From positions 1-62,651 of the forward strand of contig NZ_JACMSF010000052.1 in the NCBI RefSeq assembly GCF_014257025.1: a stretch of 62,651 bases of DNA, in the 5' to 3' direction. Under the pieces are notes generated by a model, which made no database searches, was not told where the DNA came from, and saw nothing but the letters and a program-made list of their open reading frames with translations. The DNA comes from Streptomyces cupreus (GTDB taxonomy: Bacteria > Actinomycetota > Actinomycetes > Streptomycetales > Streptomycetaceae). Numbering within the stretch: the first letter of the stretch is position 1; each line of letters opens with the position of its first letter. Positions 52,457 to 60,513 of this stretch are shown one piece after another. A program made the position numbers and the translations under genes.

Positions 52457-54118
52457 TCAGGCGAGCAGGTCGATCGCGTCGATCGATGTGCCGGCGCTGA
52501 GATAGGACGTCGTCCCCGAACCGCTCACCACATGGAGCCTCAGCGTGTTGTAGGCGCTGGTGTCCGTCAGCCAGGCGGAGGCCGGGACGCTGTAGGTGAA
52601 GGTGTGGTTGTTGCCCCGGTACGAGCCGTTGGTCAGCGACCGCGTGTTCGGCTGGGTGGGCGGGGAGGGGATGGCGGACGTCCAGGTGTCGTTCACGACG
52701 ACCTGCGGGCGGCCGTTGGCATAGGCCGTCGTCACGCCGATGCGCAGGGTGTGCGCGGCGGCGGCCTGTGCGGCGGTGAGTCTGAAGTACACGACGATCC
52801 CGCTGTTGACGTCCTTCCAGAGGTAGCAGGGGAAGGCGGAGGTCTCGGTCCCGCTGCCGATCACCACGTTCCCGGTCCAGGCGGCGGCGCGGACGTCCGA
52901 CGGATGCGCGTACGTCATCAGGTCGGCGTTCTTGAAACCCCTGGGCGTGCCGTTCCAGTCCCCGATCCGCCAGATCGCGGAGGCGTTGCTCGGATCGTTG
53001 GAGGAGGGGATCGCGATCGTGTTGAGGGTGGTCGTCGCGCCCGCGGTGACCGTCACCGAGCCGGTGTGCACGGCGAGTTCGTCCTTGAAGACGGTGAGCG
53101 TGTACGTCCCCGGCAGCACACCCGAGATGGAGAACCAGCCGTCCGAGGCGCGCGCCGAACCCCAGTACTGCGCCGCCGAGTTGGCGAGGCCCACGGTGTA
53201 GGTGTACGCCGTGTTCCGCCCGGTGATGCCGACTCCGGCCACCCGGCCCCGGCCGCTCGCGCCGACGTAGCCGGACATGCCGAGCGAGTCCGCCCAGGAG
53301 GTGGTGAGGGTCCCCGGGAAGAGCGAGGAGGAGGGCGCGCCGCCGTCGGTGAGGGCGATGACGTACGGGCCCTGGAGGCCGAAGCGCTGGGCCTCGGTCT
53401 GGTTCTGGCCGTAGTAGAGGATCTCGTACAGGCCGCCGCCGTCCGCGCTCTGGTGGCGCAGGAGCGAGCGGTAGAAGGGGCCGCCGGAGGCCTTCTCGTG
53501 GTTGCTGCGCACGATCCACAGGCCGACGCCGCCGGCCGACCAGCCGACGTAGTTGTAGTCCATCACCCGCAGCTTGGAGTAGTGCTTGGAGCGGGTCTGG
53601 CCGTCGGACTTGGCGAAGACGTCGGAGGCCTCGATGGTGGTGGGGGCGTAGGTGTAGGAGTCGGGCTCGTCGTTGAGGAAGAGCCCGGCCTTCACACGCA
53701 GGATGAAGCGGGTCGCGGAGACGGACGTGTCGGCCTTGTTGGTCCACACGTAGATGTTGTTCTCGCCGCTGCGGGCCGCGTAGTAGTGCCGAAGCGTGCC
53801 GTACGTGACCGACACGAGGATCGTCGAGCCGGACTGGAGAATCGTCACGGTGGAGGAGCCGAGGCCGGACTCGATGTGCGAGTTCTTGCCGTCGTAGCCC
53901 TGGTACTCCACGCCCCGGTAGACCAGCGAGGACAGATCGCCGTTGGACTTGCTGACCTTGAAGACCAGGTTGGCGCCGGTGTCGATGACGTAGTTCGAGC
54001 CGTCGTCGCTCCAGCCGAAGGCGGCGGCGGAGGCGGTGCCGGTGAGGGCCGCGGTGCCTACGGCGGCGGCGGTGCCGAGGACGAAGGTGCGGCGGCCGAC
54101 CGATCCGGATGCGGACAT
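52457..54118 (-). CDS. Rhamnogalacturonan lyase (PL4-like)
   Basis: 553 residues from ATG 54118 with AAGGAGG upstream. Tat signal VGRRTFVLGTAAAVGTAALT. Domain order matches fungal/bacterial rhamnogalacturonate lyases: N-terminal beta-sandwich to about 275 (NYVIDTGANLVFKVSKSNGD, YRGVEYQGYDGKNSH, FLNDEPDSYTYAPTTIEASD, YNYVGWSAGGVGLWIVRSNH, GGPFYRSLLRHQ), a fibronectin III-like part (280-360, SISGVLPGTYTLTVFKDELA), and a galactose-binding-like domain (IWRIGDWNGTPRGFKNADLM to the end). Cleaves the Rha-GalA backbone of RG-I by beta-elimination. Divergent from the acetylesterase with shared operators. Confidence 0.88.
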   Translation of the reverse strand: MSASGSVGRRTFVLGTAAAVGTAALTGTASAAAFGWSDDGSNYVIDTGANLVFKVSKSNGDLSSLVYRGVEYQGYDGKNSHIESGLGSSTVTILQSGSTILVSVTYGTLRHYYAARSGENNIYVWTNKADTSVSATRFILRVKAGLFLNDEPDSYTYAPTTIEASDVFAKSDGQTRSKHYSKLRVMDYNYVGWSAGGVGLWIVRSNHEKASGGPFYRSLLRHQSADGGGLYEILYYGQNQTEAQRFGLQGPYVIALTDGGAPSSSLFPGTLTTSWADSLGMSGYVGASGRGRVAGVGITGRNTAYTYTVGLANSAAQYWGSARASDGWFSISGVLPGTYTLTVFKDELAVHTGSVTVTAGATTTLNTIAIPSSNDPSNASAIWRIGDWNGTPRGFKNADLMTYAHPSDVRAAAWTGNVVIGSGTETSAFPCYLWKDVNSGIVVYFRLTAAQAAAAHTLRIGVTTAYANGRPQVVVNDTWTSAIPSPPTQPNTRSLTNGSYRGNNHTFTYSVPASAWLTDTSAYNTLRLHVVSGSGTTSYLSAGTSIDAIDLLA

Positions 54119-54185
54119 GGGAGGACCTCCTTCGGGAGGTGTGGGGGTTGCGGGTGTGACCGAGGTTGACAGTTGAATCGTTTTC

Positions 54186-54201
54186 GCGAAAGGGCTTTCG
54201 C
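54186..54201. promoter_or_regulatory. Palindrome GCGAAAGGGCTTTCGC
   Basis: Perfect seven-base arms around GG, 68-83 bp upstream of the rhamnogalacturonan lyase start in the divergent promoter region. LacI-type operator candidate, overlapping a second GAAA-type half (TTTTCGCGAAAG). Confidence 0.55.
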
Positions 54202-54242
54202 AGGCTGGGTGTTGGGAATCATGTGAATTCGAGCCAAGGTCT

Positions 54243-54256
54243 GGAAAGCGCTTGCC
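54243..54256. promoter_or_regulatory. LacI-type operator GGAAAGCGCTTGCC
   Basis: Near-perfect palindrome with CG centre, 56-69 bp upstream of the acetylesterase start. Close to the site at 31195-31208 (GAAAGCGC). Confidence 0.55.
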
Positions 54257-54311
54257 GCAAGCGGGTACGGTCCAGCGCCAGACCTTGTTCACCGTGACGG
54301 AGGAGCCGCGA

Positions 54312-55349
54312 GTGAGACGTATGAGCATCGCCCTGTCGGCGGCGGTGGCGTTGAGCGCCGCACTGAGTGCGGTACCCGCGCAGGCCGGCGAATCGACGTC
54401 GGACCTCGGCAACTGCACCGCCACCGCCTGCCACTTCGACGTCCCGCCCGGCACGTACGACGTGAAGGTGCTGCTGGGCGGCGAGGCGGATTCGAGCACG
54501 GCGATCACCGGCGAGACCCGGCGCGCCCTGCTCCCCGAGACGGCGGTTGCCGCCGGTGAGCGCGTCGCCCGCAGCTTCACCGTGAACGTCCGCACCCCCG
54601 AGGGCGAGCCCACCGGCGCCGCCGGAACCGCCGGCCTCGACCTGACGCTCGGCGGCTCGGCCCCCGCCCTGGCCGACATCCGCGTGACCCCCGCCCGGCA
54701 CGCCCGCCAGATCTTCCTCGTCGGCGACTCCACGGTCTGCGACCAGCCCGGCGACCCCTACTACGGCTGGGGCCAGCGGCTCCCGCAGTATCTGCGCAAG
54801 GGCCTGTCGGTCGCCAACTACGCCGATTCCGGCGAGAGTACGGTCACCTATCTGGGGAACCCGCAGCTGTGGGCCACCGTCCAGCCGCAGATCCGCCGCG
54901 GCGACCTCGTCCTCATCCAGCTCGCGCACAACGACAAGACGACGGACGAGGCGACGTACCGCGCCAACCTGGAGGCGCTGGTGGCGGGCGTGCGGGAGCG
55001 CGGCGGCGAACCCGTGCTCGTCACCCCGATCGTGCGGCGCTGGTTCAGCTCCGACGGCACGCTCAACAACGGCACCGCACTGCTGGTCAACGGCCTGGGC
55101 GTGGACCATCCGGCCGTCGCCCGTTCGGTCGCGGCGGCCGAGGGCGTCCCGCTGATCGACCTGACGGCGAAGACCAAGGCACTGGTCGAGTCGCTCGGGG
55201 TCGAGGGCTCCAAGTCCCTTTACCTGTACAACGAGAAGCGGGACAACACCCACACCTCGGTGCGCGGAGCCACGGCGTACGCGGGGCTGGTCCGCGACGA
55301 ACTCCTCGCCCAGGGTCTGGTGCCCGAGGGCCTGGTGAGGGTGGGATGA
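54312..55349 (+). CDS. Rhamnogalacturonan acetylesterase (SGNH, CE12-like)
   Basis: 345 residues from GTG 54312, with GGAGGAG six bases upstream; ATG 54321 is an alternative. Sec signal to ALSAVPAQAG. Residues 25-125 form a beta-rich domain (CHFDVPPGTYDVKVLLGGEA). The SGNH hydrolase follows: nucleophile FLVGDSTVCDQPG, oxyanion Gly in YADSGESTVTYL, LIQLAHND with Asn, and catalytic DNTHTSVRG (Asp and His). Deacetylates rhamnogalacturonan, opening it to the divergent lyase. Confidence 0.9.
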   Translation: MRRMSIALSAAVALSAALSAVPAQAGESTSDLGNCTATACHFDVPPGTYDVKVLLGGEADSSTAITGETRRALLPETAVAAGERVARSFTVNVRTPEGEPTGAAGTAGLDLTLGGSAPALADIRVTPARHARQIFLVGDSTVCDQPGDPYYGWGQRLPQYLRKGLSVANYADSGESTVTYLGNPQLWATVQPQIRRGDLVLIQLAHNDKTTDEATYRANLEALVAGVRERGGEPVLVTPIVRRWFSSDGTLNNGTALLVNGLGVDHPAVARSVAAAEGVPLIDLTAKTKALVESLGVEGSKSLYLYNEKRDNTHTSVRGATAYAGLVRDELLAQGLVPEGLVRVG

Positions 55350-55416
55350 ACTCCTGGGGCGTCCCGACCGGAACCGGGGCGCCCCAGGTCTGTGTCACAA
55401 GCCATCTGGAGAAACG

Positions 55417-57135
55417 ATGCAGCTGCCTCCCGACGACCGCGTCCTCAGCCCCCGCACCGGCTACACCCGCGCCCACTGGGAGGCGGCCGCCGACGCCCTG
55501 CTCGCCGCGGTGGAGCCGTACGCCACCGCCGACCGCGCCCTCTACCACCTCCCCGGCGACCGGGAGAGCTGGTCAGGGCGTCTCTCCGACGGCCTGGAGG
55601 GCTACGCCCGTACGCTTCTGCCGGCGGCCTTCCGCCAGGACGAGACGGCCCTCGAACGCTACGCCGAAGGCCTGGCAGCCGGCGTCTCGGGGGTCTGGCC
55701 CCGCATCGAGCACCGCAGCCAGCCCCTGGTGGAGGCGGCGTCCATCGCGCTCGCCCTGCGCCTGACCCGCCCGCTGCTGTGGGACCGCCTGGACGACGAC
55801 GTACGGCAGCGGGCGGCGGCCTGGCTGGGCGACGCGCTCACCGCCGAACCCTGGCCGTGCAACTGGGAGTTGTTCCCGGTGACGGTGGGCGGCTTCCTGG
55901 GATCGATCGGCTATGAGCCGGAGGCGTCCCGCAAGGCGATCGACCGGGGCCTGGAACGGATCGAGCAGTGGTACCTCGGGGACGGCTGGTACACCGACGG
56001 CGACGGCCGCAAGTTCGACTACTACAACGGCTGGGCGATGCACCTGTACCCGGTGCTGCACGCCTGGCTGGCGGACGACGCCGAGCTGCTGGACCTGTAC
56101 GGCGACCGGCTCTCCCGCCATCTTCGGGACTACGCCCACCTGTTCGCCGCCGACGGCGCCCCCATGCATCAGGGCCGCTCCCTGACGTACCGCTTCGCGA
56201 CGACGGCCCCGCTGTGGCTGGGCGCCCTGACGGGCCACACACCGCTGCCGCCGGGAGAGACCCGACGCCTCGCCTCGGGCGCCCTGCGTTACTTCCTGGA
56301 GCGAGGTGCGGTGGACGACCGGGACCTGCTGACCCTGGGCTGGCACGGCCCGGACCCGGCCGTACTGCAGAACTATTCGGGCCCGGCGTCCCCGTACTGG
56401 GCGAGCAAGGGCTTCGTGGGCCTGCTGCTGCCGGCGGACCACGAGGTGTGGACGGCGACGGAGGAACCGGGCCCGGCGGAGCGCTCGTCCACGGCCCATC
56501 CGGTGGCCCCGCCCAACTGGCTGCTCCAGTCGACCGTTTCGGACGGCGTCGTCCGCCTCCACAACCATGGCAGCGAGGACGTCCGTTACGACCCGTACTA
56601 CACGCGGCTCGCGTACTCGACGGCGACGGAGCCGTCGTCGTACGACAACAGTGTGTTCGTGGGCGACGATCCGAGCCGCACGGGTATCGAGCCACTGGGC
56701 GTCGGCGACGGCTGGGCGGCCTCGCGGCACAGCGTGGCCTCGGGAGCGCGGGTGACGAGCGTGGTGCTCGTGCGCGACGCCGTGGAGGTGCGGGTGCATC
56801 TGGTGGCGGGGGCGGAGCCGGGGACGCCGGTACGGGTGACGGGGTGGGCTGGGGGAGAGGGCGTACGGGCGGAACTGGTGCCGGCGGTGGGCTTGAACGA
56901 GGACCTCAGGGGGGTCACGGGGGACGGGCCCACCGTGTTCGCCGCGCTCGCCCGACTCACCGCGGATCCGGATCCTGCTGAGCTGGCCGGTACGGCCGCG
57001 GTGAGTGCGGTGAATGCCGAGGAGGTCGTCATTCGCTGGGCGGGCGGTGAGGAGACCCGGATCCGGGTCGGGGACGGACGGGTCGACGTGTCAGGGCGTC
57101 AGACGCGCGATCCGCAGGCTCGTCGACATCGGTGA
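55417..57135 (+). CDS. DUF2264 family protein
   Basis: 572 residues from ATG 55417. Residues 5-350 are an alpha/alpha-barrel of the DUF2264 family (TGYTRAHWEAAADALLAAVE, NWELFPVTVGGFLGSIGYEP, YTDGDGRKFDYYNGWAMHLY, APMHQGRSLTYRFATTAPLW); residues 370-560 are beta-rich. Some DUF2264 proteins are polysaccharide lyases. No signal peptide, so cytoplasmic action on imported oligosaccharides is likely. Located 67 bp downstream of the acetylesterase, same strand, in the RG-I cluster. The 3' end overlaps the pseudogene end by 45 bp. Confidence 0.83.
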   Translation: MQLPPDDRVLSPRTGYTRAHWEAAADALLAAVEPYATADRALYHLPGDRESWSGRLSDGLEGYARTLLPAAFRQDETALERYAEGLAAGVSGVWPRIEHRSQPLVEAASIALALRLTRPLLWDRLDDDVRQRAAAWLGDALTAEPWPCNWELFPVTVGGFLGSIGYEPEASRKAIDRGLERIEQWYLGDGWYTDGDGRKFDYYNGWAMHLYPVLHAWLADDAELLDLYGDRLSRHLRDYAHLFAADGAPMHQGRSLTYRFATTAPLWLGALTGHTPLPPGETRRLASGALRYFLERGAVDDRDLLTLGWHGPDPAVLQNYSGPASPYWASKGFVGLLLPADHEVWTATEEPGPAERSSTAHPVAPPNWLLQSTVSDGVVRLHNHGSEDVRYDPYYTRLAYSTATEPSSYDNSVFVGDDPSRTGIEPLGVGDGWAASRHSVASGARVTSVVLVRDAVEVRVHLVAGAEPGTPVRVTGWAGGEGVRAELVPAVGLNEDLRGVTGDGPTVFAALARLTADPDPAELAGTAAVSAVNAEEVVIRWAGGEETRIRVGDGRVDVSGRQTRDPQARRHR

Positions 57136-57364
57136 CGCCCCCGTGAGCGGCTTGGCGTACGACGGAGTCACCGGGACGTACACCCAGGTCAGCGTGGCGT
57201 CCTTCTGGACCGCTATGTCGCCGGTGATGCGGGCGCTCACCACCTTGTCCGGGGTCTGGAACTTGCCGTTCCAGTCGATGAGACGGAGGTGGGTGCCCGT
57301 GAAGGTGCCGGTGCAGGTGCCCGACTTGCACTGGGCGTTCTTCAGCTGATTCTTGCGAGGCACC

Positions 57365-57384
57365 CCCAGGGCTTCAGCCCTGGG
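57365..57384. repeat. Left-end hairpin of the tnpB element
   Basis: 8-bp stem CCCAGGGC/GCCCTGGG with loop TTCA, nine bases inside the inferred left boundary. Subterminal hairpins like this are recognised by Y1 transposases. Confidence 0.75.
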
Positions 57385-57550
57385 AGGAATCACATCCTCG
57401 TGGTCGCGGCGCGCAGCGCAGCGTTAGCGCTCGCTATCTCTCGTCCGTGTCCAGCGGGAGCCGGTGCCGCGTCCACGCGGTGGCGGGTTCACTCGGTCGG
57501 GTGATGCGTGGTGAACGTACGGCGGGCAGTCGTACGCGTGTGTAAGTTCG

Positions 57551-58795
57551 GTGATCGTGAAGCTGGTGGTGCAGATCAGGCTGCTGCCGACGCCCTTGCA
57601 GGCGGCGGCACTTGAGGCGACCCTGCATGCCTGTAACGAAGCGGCCACCTGGGCCAGCGGCGTGGCGTTCGAGAAGGATGTGAAGCGCAACTTCGCGCTG
57701 CGCGAGCACACCTACGGCGAGATCAGGGCCAGATGGGGTCTGGGTGCGCAGGCAGCCCAACACATCGTGAAGAAGACCTGCGACGCGTACGCCACGCTCA
57801 AGGCCAACCTCAAGGCCGGAAACCTCGGCAGGCCGGGCTCCAAGCGCTACCGCCGGGCCGCCGAGAAGCCGATCGAGTTCCGCCCGGAGGGCGCGCAGCC
57901 CTATGACGACCGGATGCTGTCCTGGCAGATCGACCAGCGCCGGATCTCGATCTGGACGACTGCCGGGCGCGTGAAGGGCGTGGCGTTCACCGCTTCCCCC
58001 GAGCAGCTGGCCACCCTGGCCCTGTACCGCAAGGGCGAGTCGGACCTGCTGGAGCGGGACGGCATGTGGTTCCTGAACGCCACCTGCGAGGTGCCCGAAG
58101 CGCCGCAGAACACCGATCCGGTGGACTTCCTCGGCGTCGACCTGGGCATCGTCAACATCGCCACCACCAGCGACGGCGAGATCATGGCCGGGCGGGAGCT
58201 CAACCGCGTCCGCGTGCGGGAGCGCGGCCTGCGCAGGAAACTGCAGAAGAAGAACACCCCCTCCGCCAGACGGCGCCTGAAGAAGCGCAGGCGCAAGGAG
58301 GCGCGGCGGGCGAAGGACATCAACCACAAGATCGCGAAGCATGTGGTGGCCGAGGCAGAACGCACCGGTCGCGGGATCGCCCTGGAAGACCTGACGGGCA
58401 TCCGCGAACGGGTACGGCTTGCAAAGCCCCAACGGGCCACCCACTCCAGCTGGTCATTTGCTCAGCTGGGGCAGTTCATCATCTACAAGGCCCGCAGGGC
58501 AGGGGTACCGGTGGTGCACGTTGATCCGGCGTACACCTCACGCACCTGCGCCGAGTGCGGCCACACCGACAAGTCAAACCGGGTCTCCCAGGCCTGGTTC
58601 GCGTGCCGGAACTGCGGATTCGTTGATCACGCAGACCGGAACGGCTCCCGCAACATCCGCGCGAGAGCGTGGGAGTTGTGGCGACGCGGGGCGCAGTCAA
58701 CCACCCCAGACCCACCCCCGGAACCCGGGCGTGGGACAGGACGCAAACCCAGCACCACAGCCAGTGGTGCCCGTTGTGCAAGCCCGTCGCCTTAG
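57551..58795 (+). CDS. tnpB: TnpB, RNA-guided nuclease of the IS605 family
   Basis: 414 residues from GTG 57551 (a second GTG follows two codons later). N-terminal IVKLVVQIRLLPTPLQAAAL is the usual TnpB opening. RuvC nuclease residues are all present: Asp in FLGVDLGIVNIATT (about 196), Glu in GIALEDLTGIRER (about 279), Asp in VDHADRNGSRNIRARAWELW (about 362). The zinc finger CAEC...CRNC lies between the last two. Intact and likely functional as an RNA-guided endonuclease that keeps the element at its site. Its TAG stop lies in the loop of the right-end hairpin. Confidence 0.92.
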   Translation: MIVKLVVQIRLLPTPLQAAALEATLHACNEAATWASGVAFEKDVKRNFALREHTYGEIRARWGLGAQAAQHIVKKTCDAYATLKANLKAGNLGRPGSKRYRRAAEKPIEFRPEGAQPYDDRMLSWQIDQRRISIWTTAGRVKGVAFTASPEQLATLALYRKGESDLLERDGMWFLNATCEVPEAPQNTDPVDFLGVDLGIVNIATTSDGEIMAGRELNRVRVRERGLRRKLQKKNTPSARRRLKKRRRKEARRAKDINHKIAKHVVAEAERTGRGIALEDLTGIRERVRLAKPQRATHSSWSFAQLGQFIIYKARRAGVPVVHVDPAYTSRTCAECGHTDKSNRVSQAWFACRNCGFVDHADRNGSRNIRARAWELWRRGAQSTTPDPPPEPGRGTGRKPSTTASGARCASPSP

Positions 58796-58802
58796 CGACG
58801 GG
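58783..58802. repeat. Right-end hairpin of the tnpB element, overlapping the tnpB stop
   Basis: 8-bp stem CCCGTCGC/GCGACGGG, loop CTTA. The tnpB stop codon TAG (58793-58795) spans the loop and the first base of the right arm. In TnpB systems the guide-RNA scaffold is made from this end, so the 3' tnpB coding region and this hairpin are probably part of an omega RNA. Confidence 0.7.
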
Positions 58803-59557
58803 TGGTTGACGGACTCCCAGGACAGGAGCAGACGGTCCTTGCCATACGGGGTGAGGCGGACGTTGACGTGTTCGGTGCCCTTGGTGGTGGCGAGGCGGAT
58901 CGCCTTGCCTGGGCGGAGTTGCGGTTCTTGAGGAAGGCGACCGCCACTTGGTGGGTGCTCGTCTTCGGGGTGACCGTCCAGCCTCGGCCGGAGGAGTCGT
59001 CGGGATTCTTCTTGGCCGAGGCTGTTCCTCGTGAGGCGAACGCGGTGGCATAGCGGCCGGTCGAGGACTTCACCAGGTCGCCGGTGCGGTCGGCGAAGGT
59101 GCCTCCGCAGTAGCCCGCCCAGCACTGTTCGCGCTGCACGACCGGGGCGTTGTCGGGGGCGCCGATGCCGGTGGAGACGAAGAGTCCCGAACGCCAGTCG
59201 TCGAAGCAGAGGGAGGTGAAAGCGCCGGTCTTCTCGGGGTGCAGGGCGATGCCCTCGTTGTGGCTGCACCCCCAACTCCAGCCGCCGGTCAGCTTCTTGC
59301 CCTTGGTGCTGACGTACGCCCAGCTTGTCGCCGAAGTGCCCGTCGGCGAAGCCGCCGGCGCCGTGCACGACGAAGTAGGCGCTGTACTTGGTGCCGTTCC
59401 AGGTGAGCTGTCCGTCGAGCAGCGGGGCGGTGTCGTGTGTGGCGGTCCCTGTGAGCTTGGTCGACCAGGTCGCCGCCGCGGGCGAAAGGGTTGCCGCACC
59501 GTCCGTATGCCATTTGCATGGGATCATGCACAGGGTGATCACTGAACGGGGGCCGCG

Positions 59558-59950
59558 ATGTCGGGTGGCATTGTGATGGGGTATCTCCCCTCGCTGGCCT
59601 TTCTGGGTCTGGCTGTGGTGGGCAACTGGGCGCGTTTCACTCTGAAGCGGCGTGGTGTGCGCACGCAGGGGCGACTGGGCGGCGACAGCTGGGGGGCTGG
59701 GATCTTGTCGGTGGACGTCATCTACCGAGACCACGAGGGGGAGCGCCACTACGTGACCGTAGCCCCCGAGTACCTACCCCAAGGGGGGCGCTCGTCCGTC
59801 GTCGAGGTCGTTTACGATCCACGGAATCCCAAGAGGGCGATGTCGGAGGGCGAGTTCGAGCGGCCCGCCTGGAGGACCATCGAGGGCGGGTTCTTCTTCA
59901 TCGCGGTCGGCGTTGCCCTGCCCTGTACGGTTCTCCTGTTCTTGGGGTGA
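59558..59950 (+). CDS. DUF3592-type membrane protein
   Basis: 130 residues from ATG 59558. Two hydrophobic helices, near the N-terminus (YLPSLAFLGLAVVGNW) and at the C-terminus (GFFFIAVGVALPCTVLLFLG), with a beta-rich domain between (VDVIYRDHEGERHYVTVAPE, SVVEVVYDPRNPKRA) typical of DUF3592. Function unknown. The next gene starts 8 bp after its stop. Confidence 0.75.
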   Translation: MSGGIVMGYLPSLAFLGLAVVGNWARFTLKRRGVRTQGRLGGDSWGAGILSVDVIYRDHEGERHYVTVAPEYLPQGGRSSVVEVVYDPRNPKRAMSEGEFERPAWRTIEGGFFFIAVGVALPCTVLLFLG

Positions 59951-59957
59951 GGGGACT

Positions 59958-60407
59958 GTGGATCTCATCCGCCTGGCAGACGGGGAGAGCAGTCTTGAGG
60001 TTCGGGTTCTGGGGCGCAGCATGCCGGGGGTGTTGGAGTGGCACGACTTCCTTGACGCGGAGATCGTTGTTGCGAGCGGGTTCGCCCAGGGACGCTTGGA
60101 AGTGTGTCTGGCCCCGGATGACTTGAACAGTTGGTCACAGGTCCTGGGCGCGCTCGCCGCCGGGCGGGATGCCGTCTGGATGGATGACGGGCGCAACCCC
60201 GAGATTCAGTTCGAGCTCTCCGGCCAGGACGGGGTTGCCGTGGTTGTGGTGAAGGACGTCGCCGGGTCGGGGGCATCGATCCGTGTCCCTGTGCGTCTGG
60301 CGGATGGCTGGGTCGATGATCAGCATGAACGGCTGCAGGGTGTCTGGGCGACCTGGCCACAGGAGGTTGTGGAGACCTCGTCCGGCGTCTACGAGTGGCG
60401 GCGCTGA
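59958..60407 (+). CDS. DUF5959 family protein
   Basis: 149 residues from GTG 59958 (GAGGGGACT upstream). Opens MDLIRLADGESSLEVRVLGR and SMPGVLEWHDFLDAEIVVAS, which I recall as the DUF5959 family common in actinomycetes. Probably one beta-sandwich domain; no motifs of known function. Likely co-transcribed with the DUF3592 gene 7 bp upstream. Confidence 0.68.
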   Translation: MDLIRLADGESSLEVRVLGRSMPGVLEWHDFLDAEIVVASGFAQGRLEVCLAPDDLNSWSQVLGALAAGRDAVWMDDGRNPEIQFELSGQDGVAVVVVKDVAGSGASIRVPVRLADGWVDDQHERLQGVWATWPQEVVETSSGVYEWRR

Positions 60408-60513
60408 AATGCCGGAGACCGACGCCGGCAGATGAGCGCGCAGGCCGGGGTCCAATCTCGATCTTGCGCACAGTTCGGCCGCCGCCGAAACGACCCCCGC
60501 CTACCGTGGCCGT

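Larger units (their letters stand above)
57356..58808 (+). mobile_element. IS605-type element carrying tnpB only
   Basis: About 1453 bp, defined by the break in the host gene. Left end carries hairpin CCCAGGGC-TTCA-GCCCTGGG (57365-57384), right end CCCGTCGC-CTTA-GCGACGGG (58783-58802), both 8-bp stems with four-base loops. TTG is present both before the left end (57353-57355) and at the right end (58806-58808), and no target duplication is seen, as expected for IS200/IS605 single-strand transposition. There is no tnpA, so movement needs a transposase elsewhere. Confidence 0.85.
57091..59510 (-). pseudogene. Secreted-protein gene, interrupted by an IS605-type element and frameshifted
   Basis: Minus-strand remnant in two parts. 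The upstream part (about 59510-58809) reads TAPLLDGQLTWNGTKYSAYF, shifts frame at about 59323 (GHFGDK to WAYVSTKGKKLTGGW) and back at about 58912 (FLKNRNS to PGKAIRLATTKGTEH), then LLLSWESV. The downstream part (57355-57091) continues KNQLKNAQCKSGTCTGTF and ends RIARLTP. Joining 58809 to 57355 restores an uninterrupted frame across SWESVKNQLKNAQ. Cys pairs (CWAGYC, CKSGTC) suggest an extracellular disulphide protein. The original N-terminus was not found; function unknown. Confidence 0.82.

Noticed and set aside
57434..58444. Minus-strand open frame opposite tnpB
   Set aside because: Antisense of TnpB; no coding motifs.
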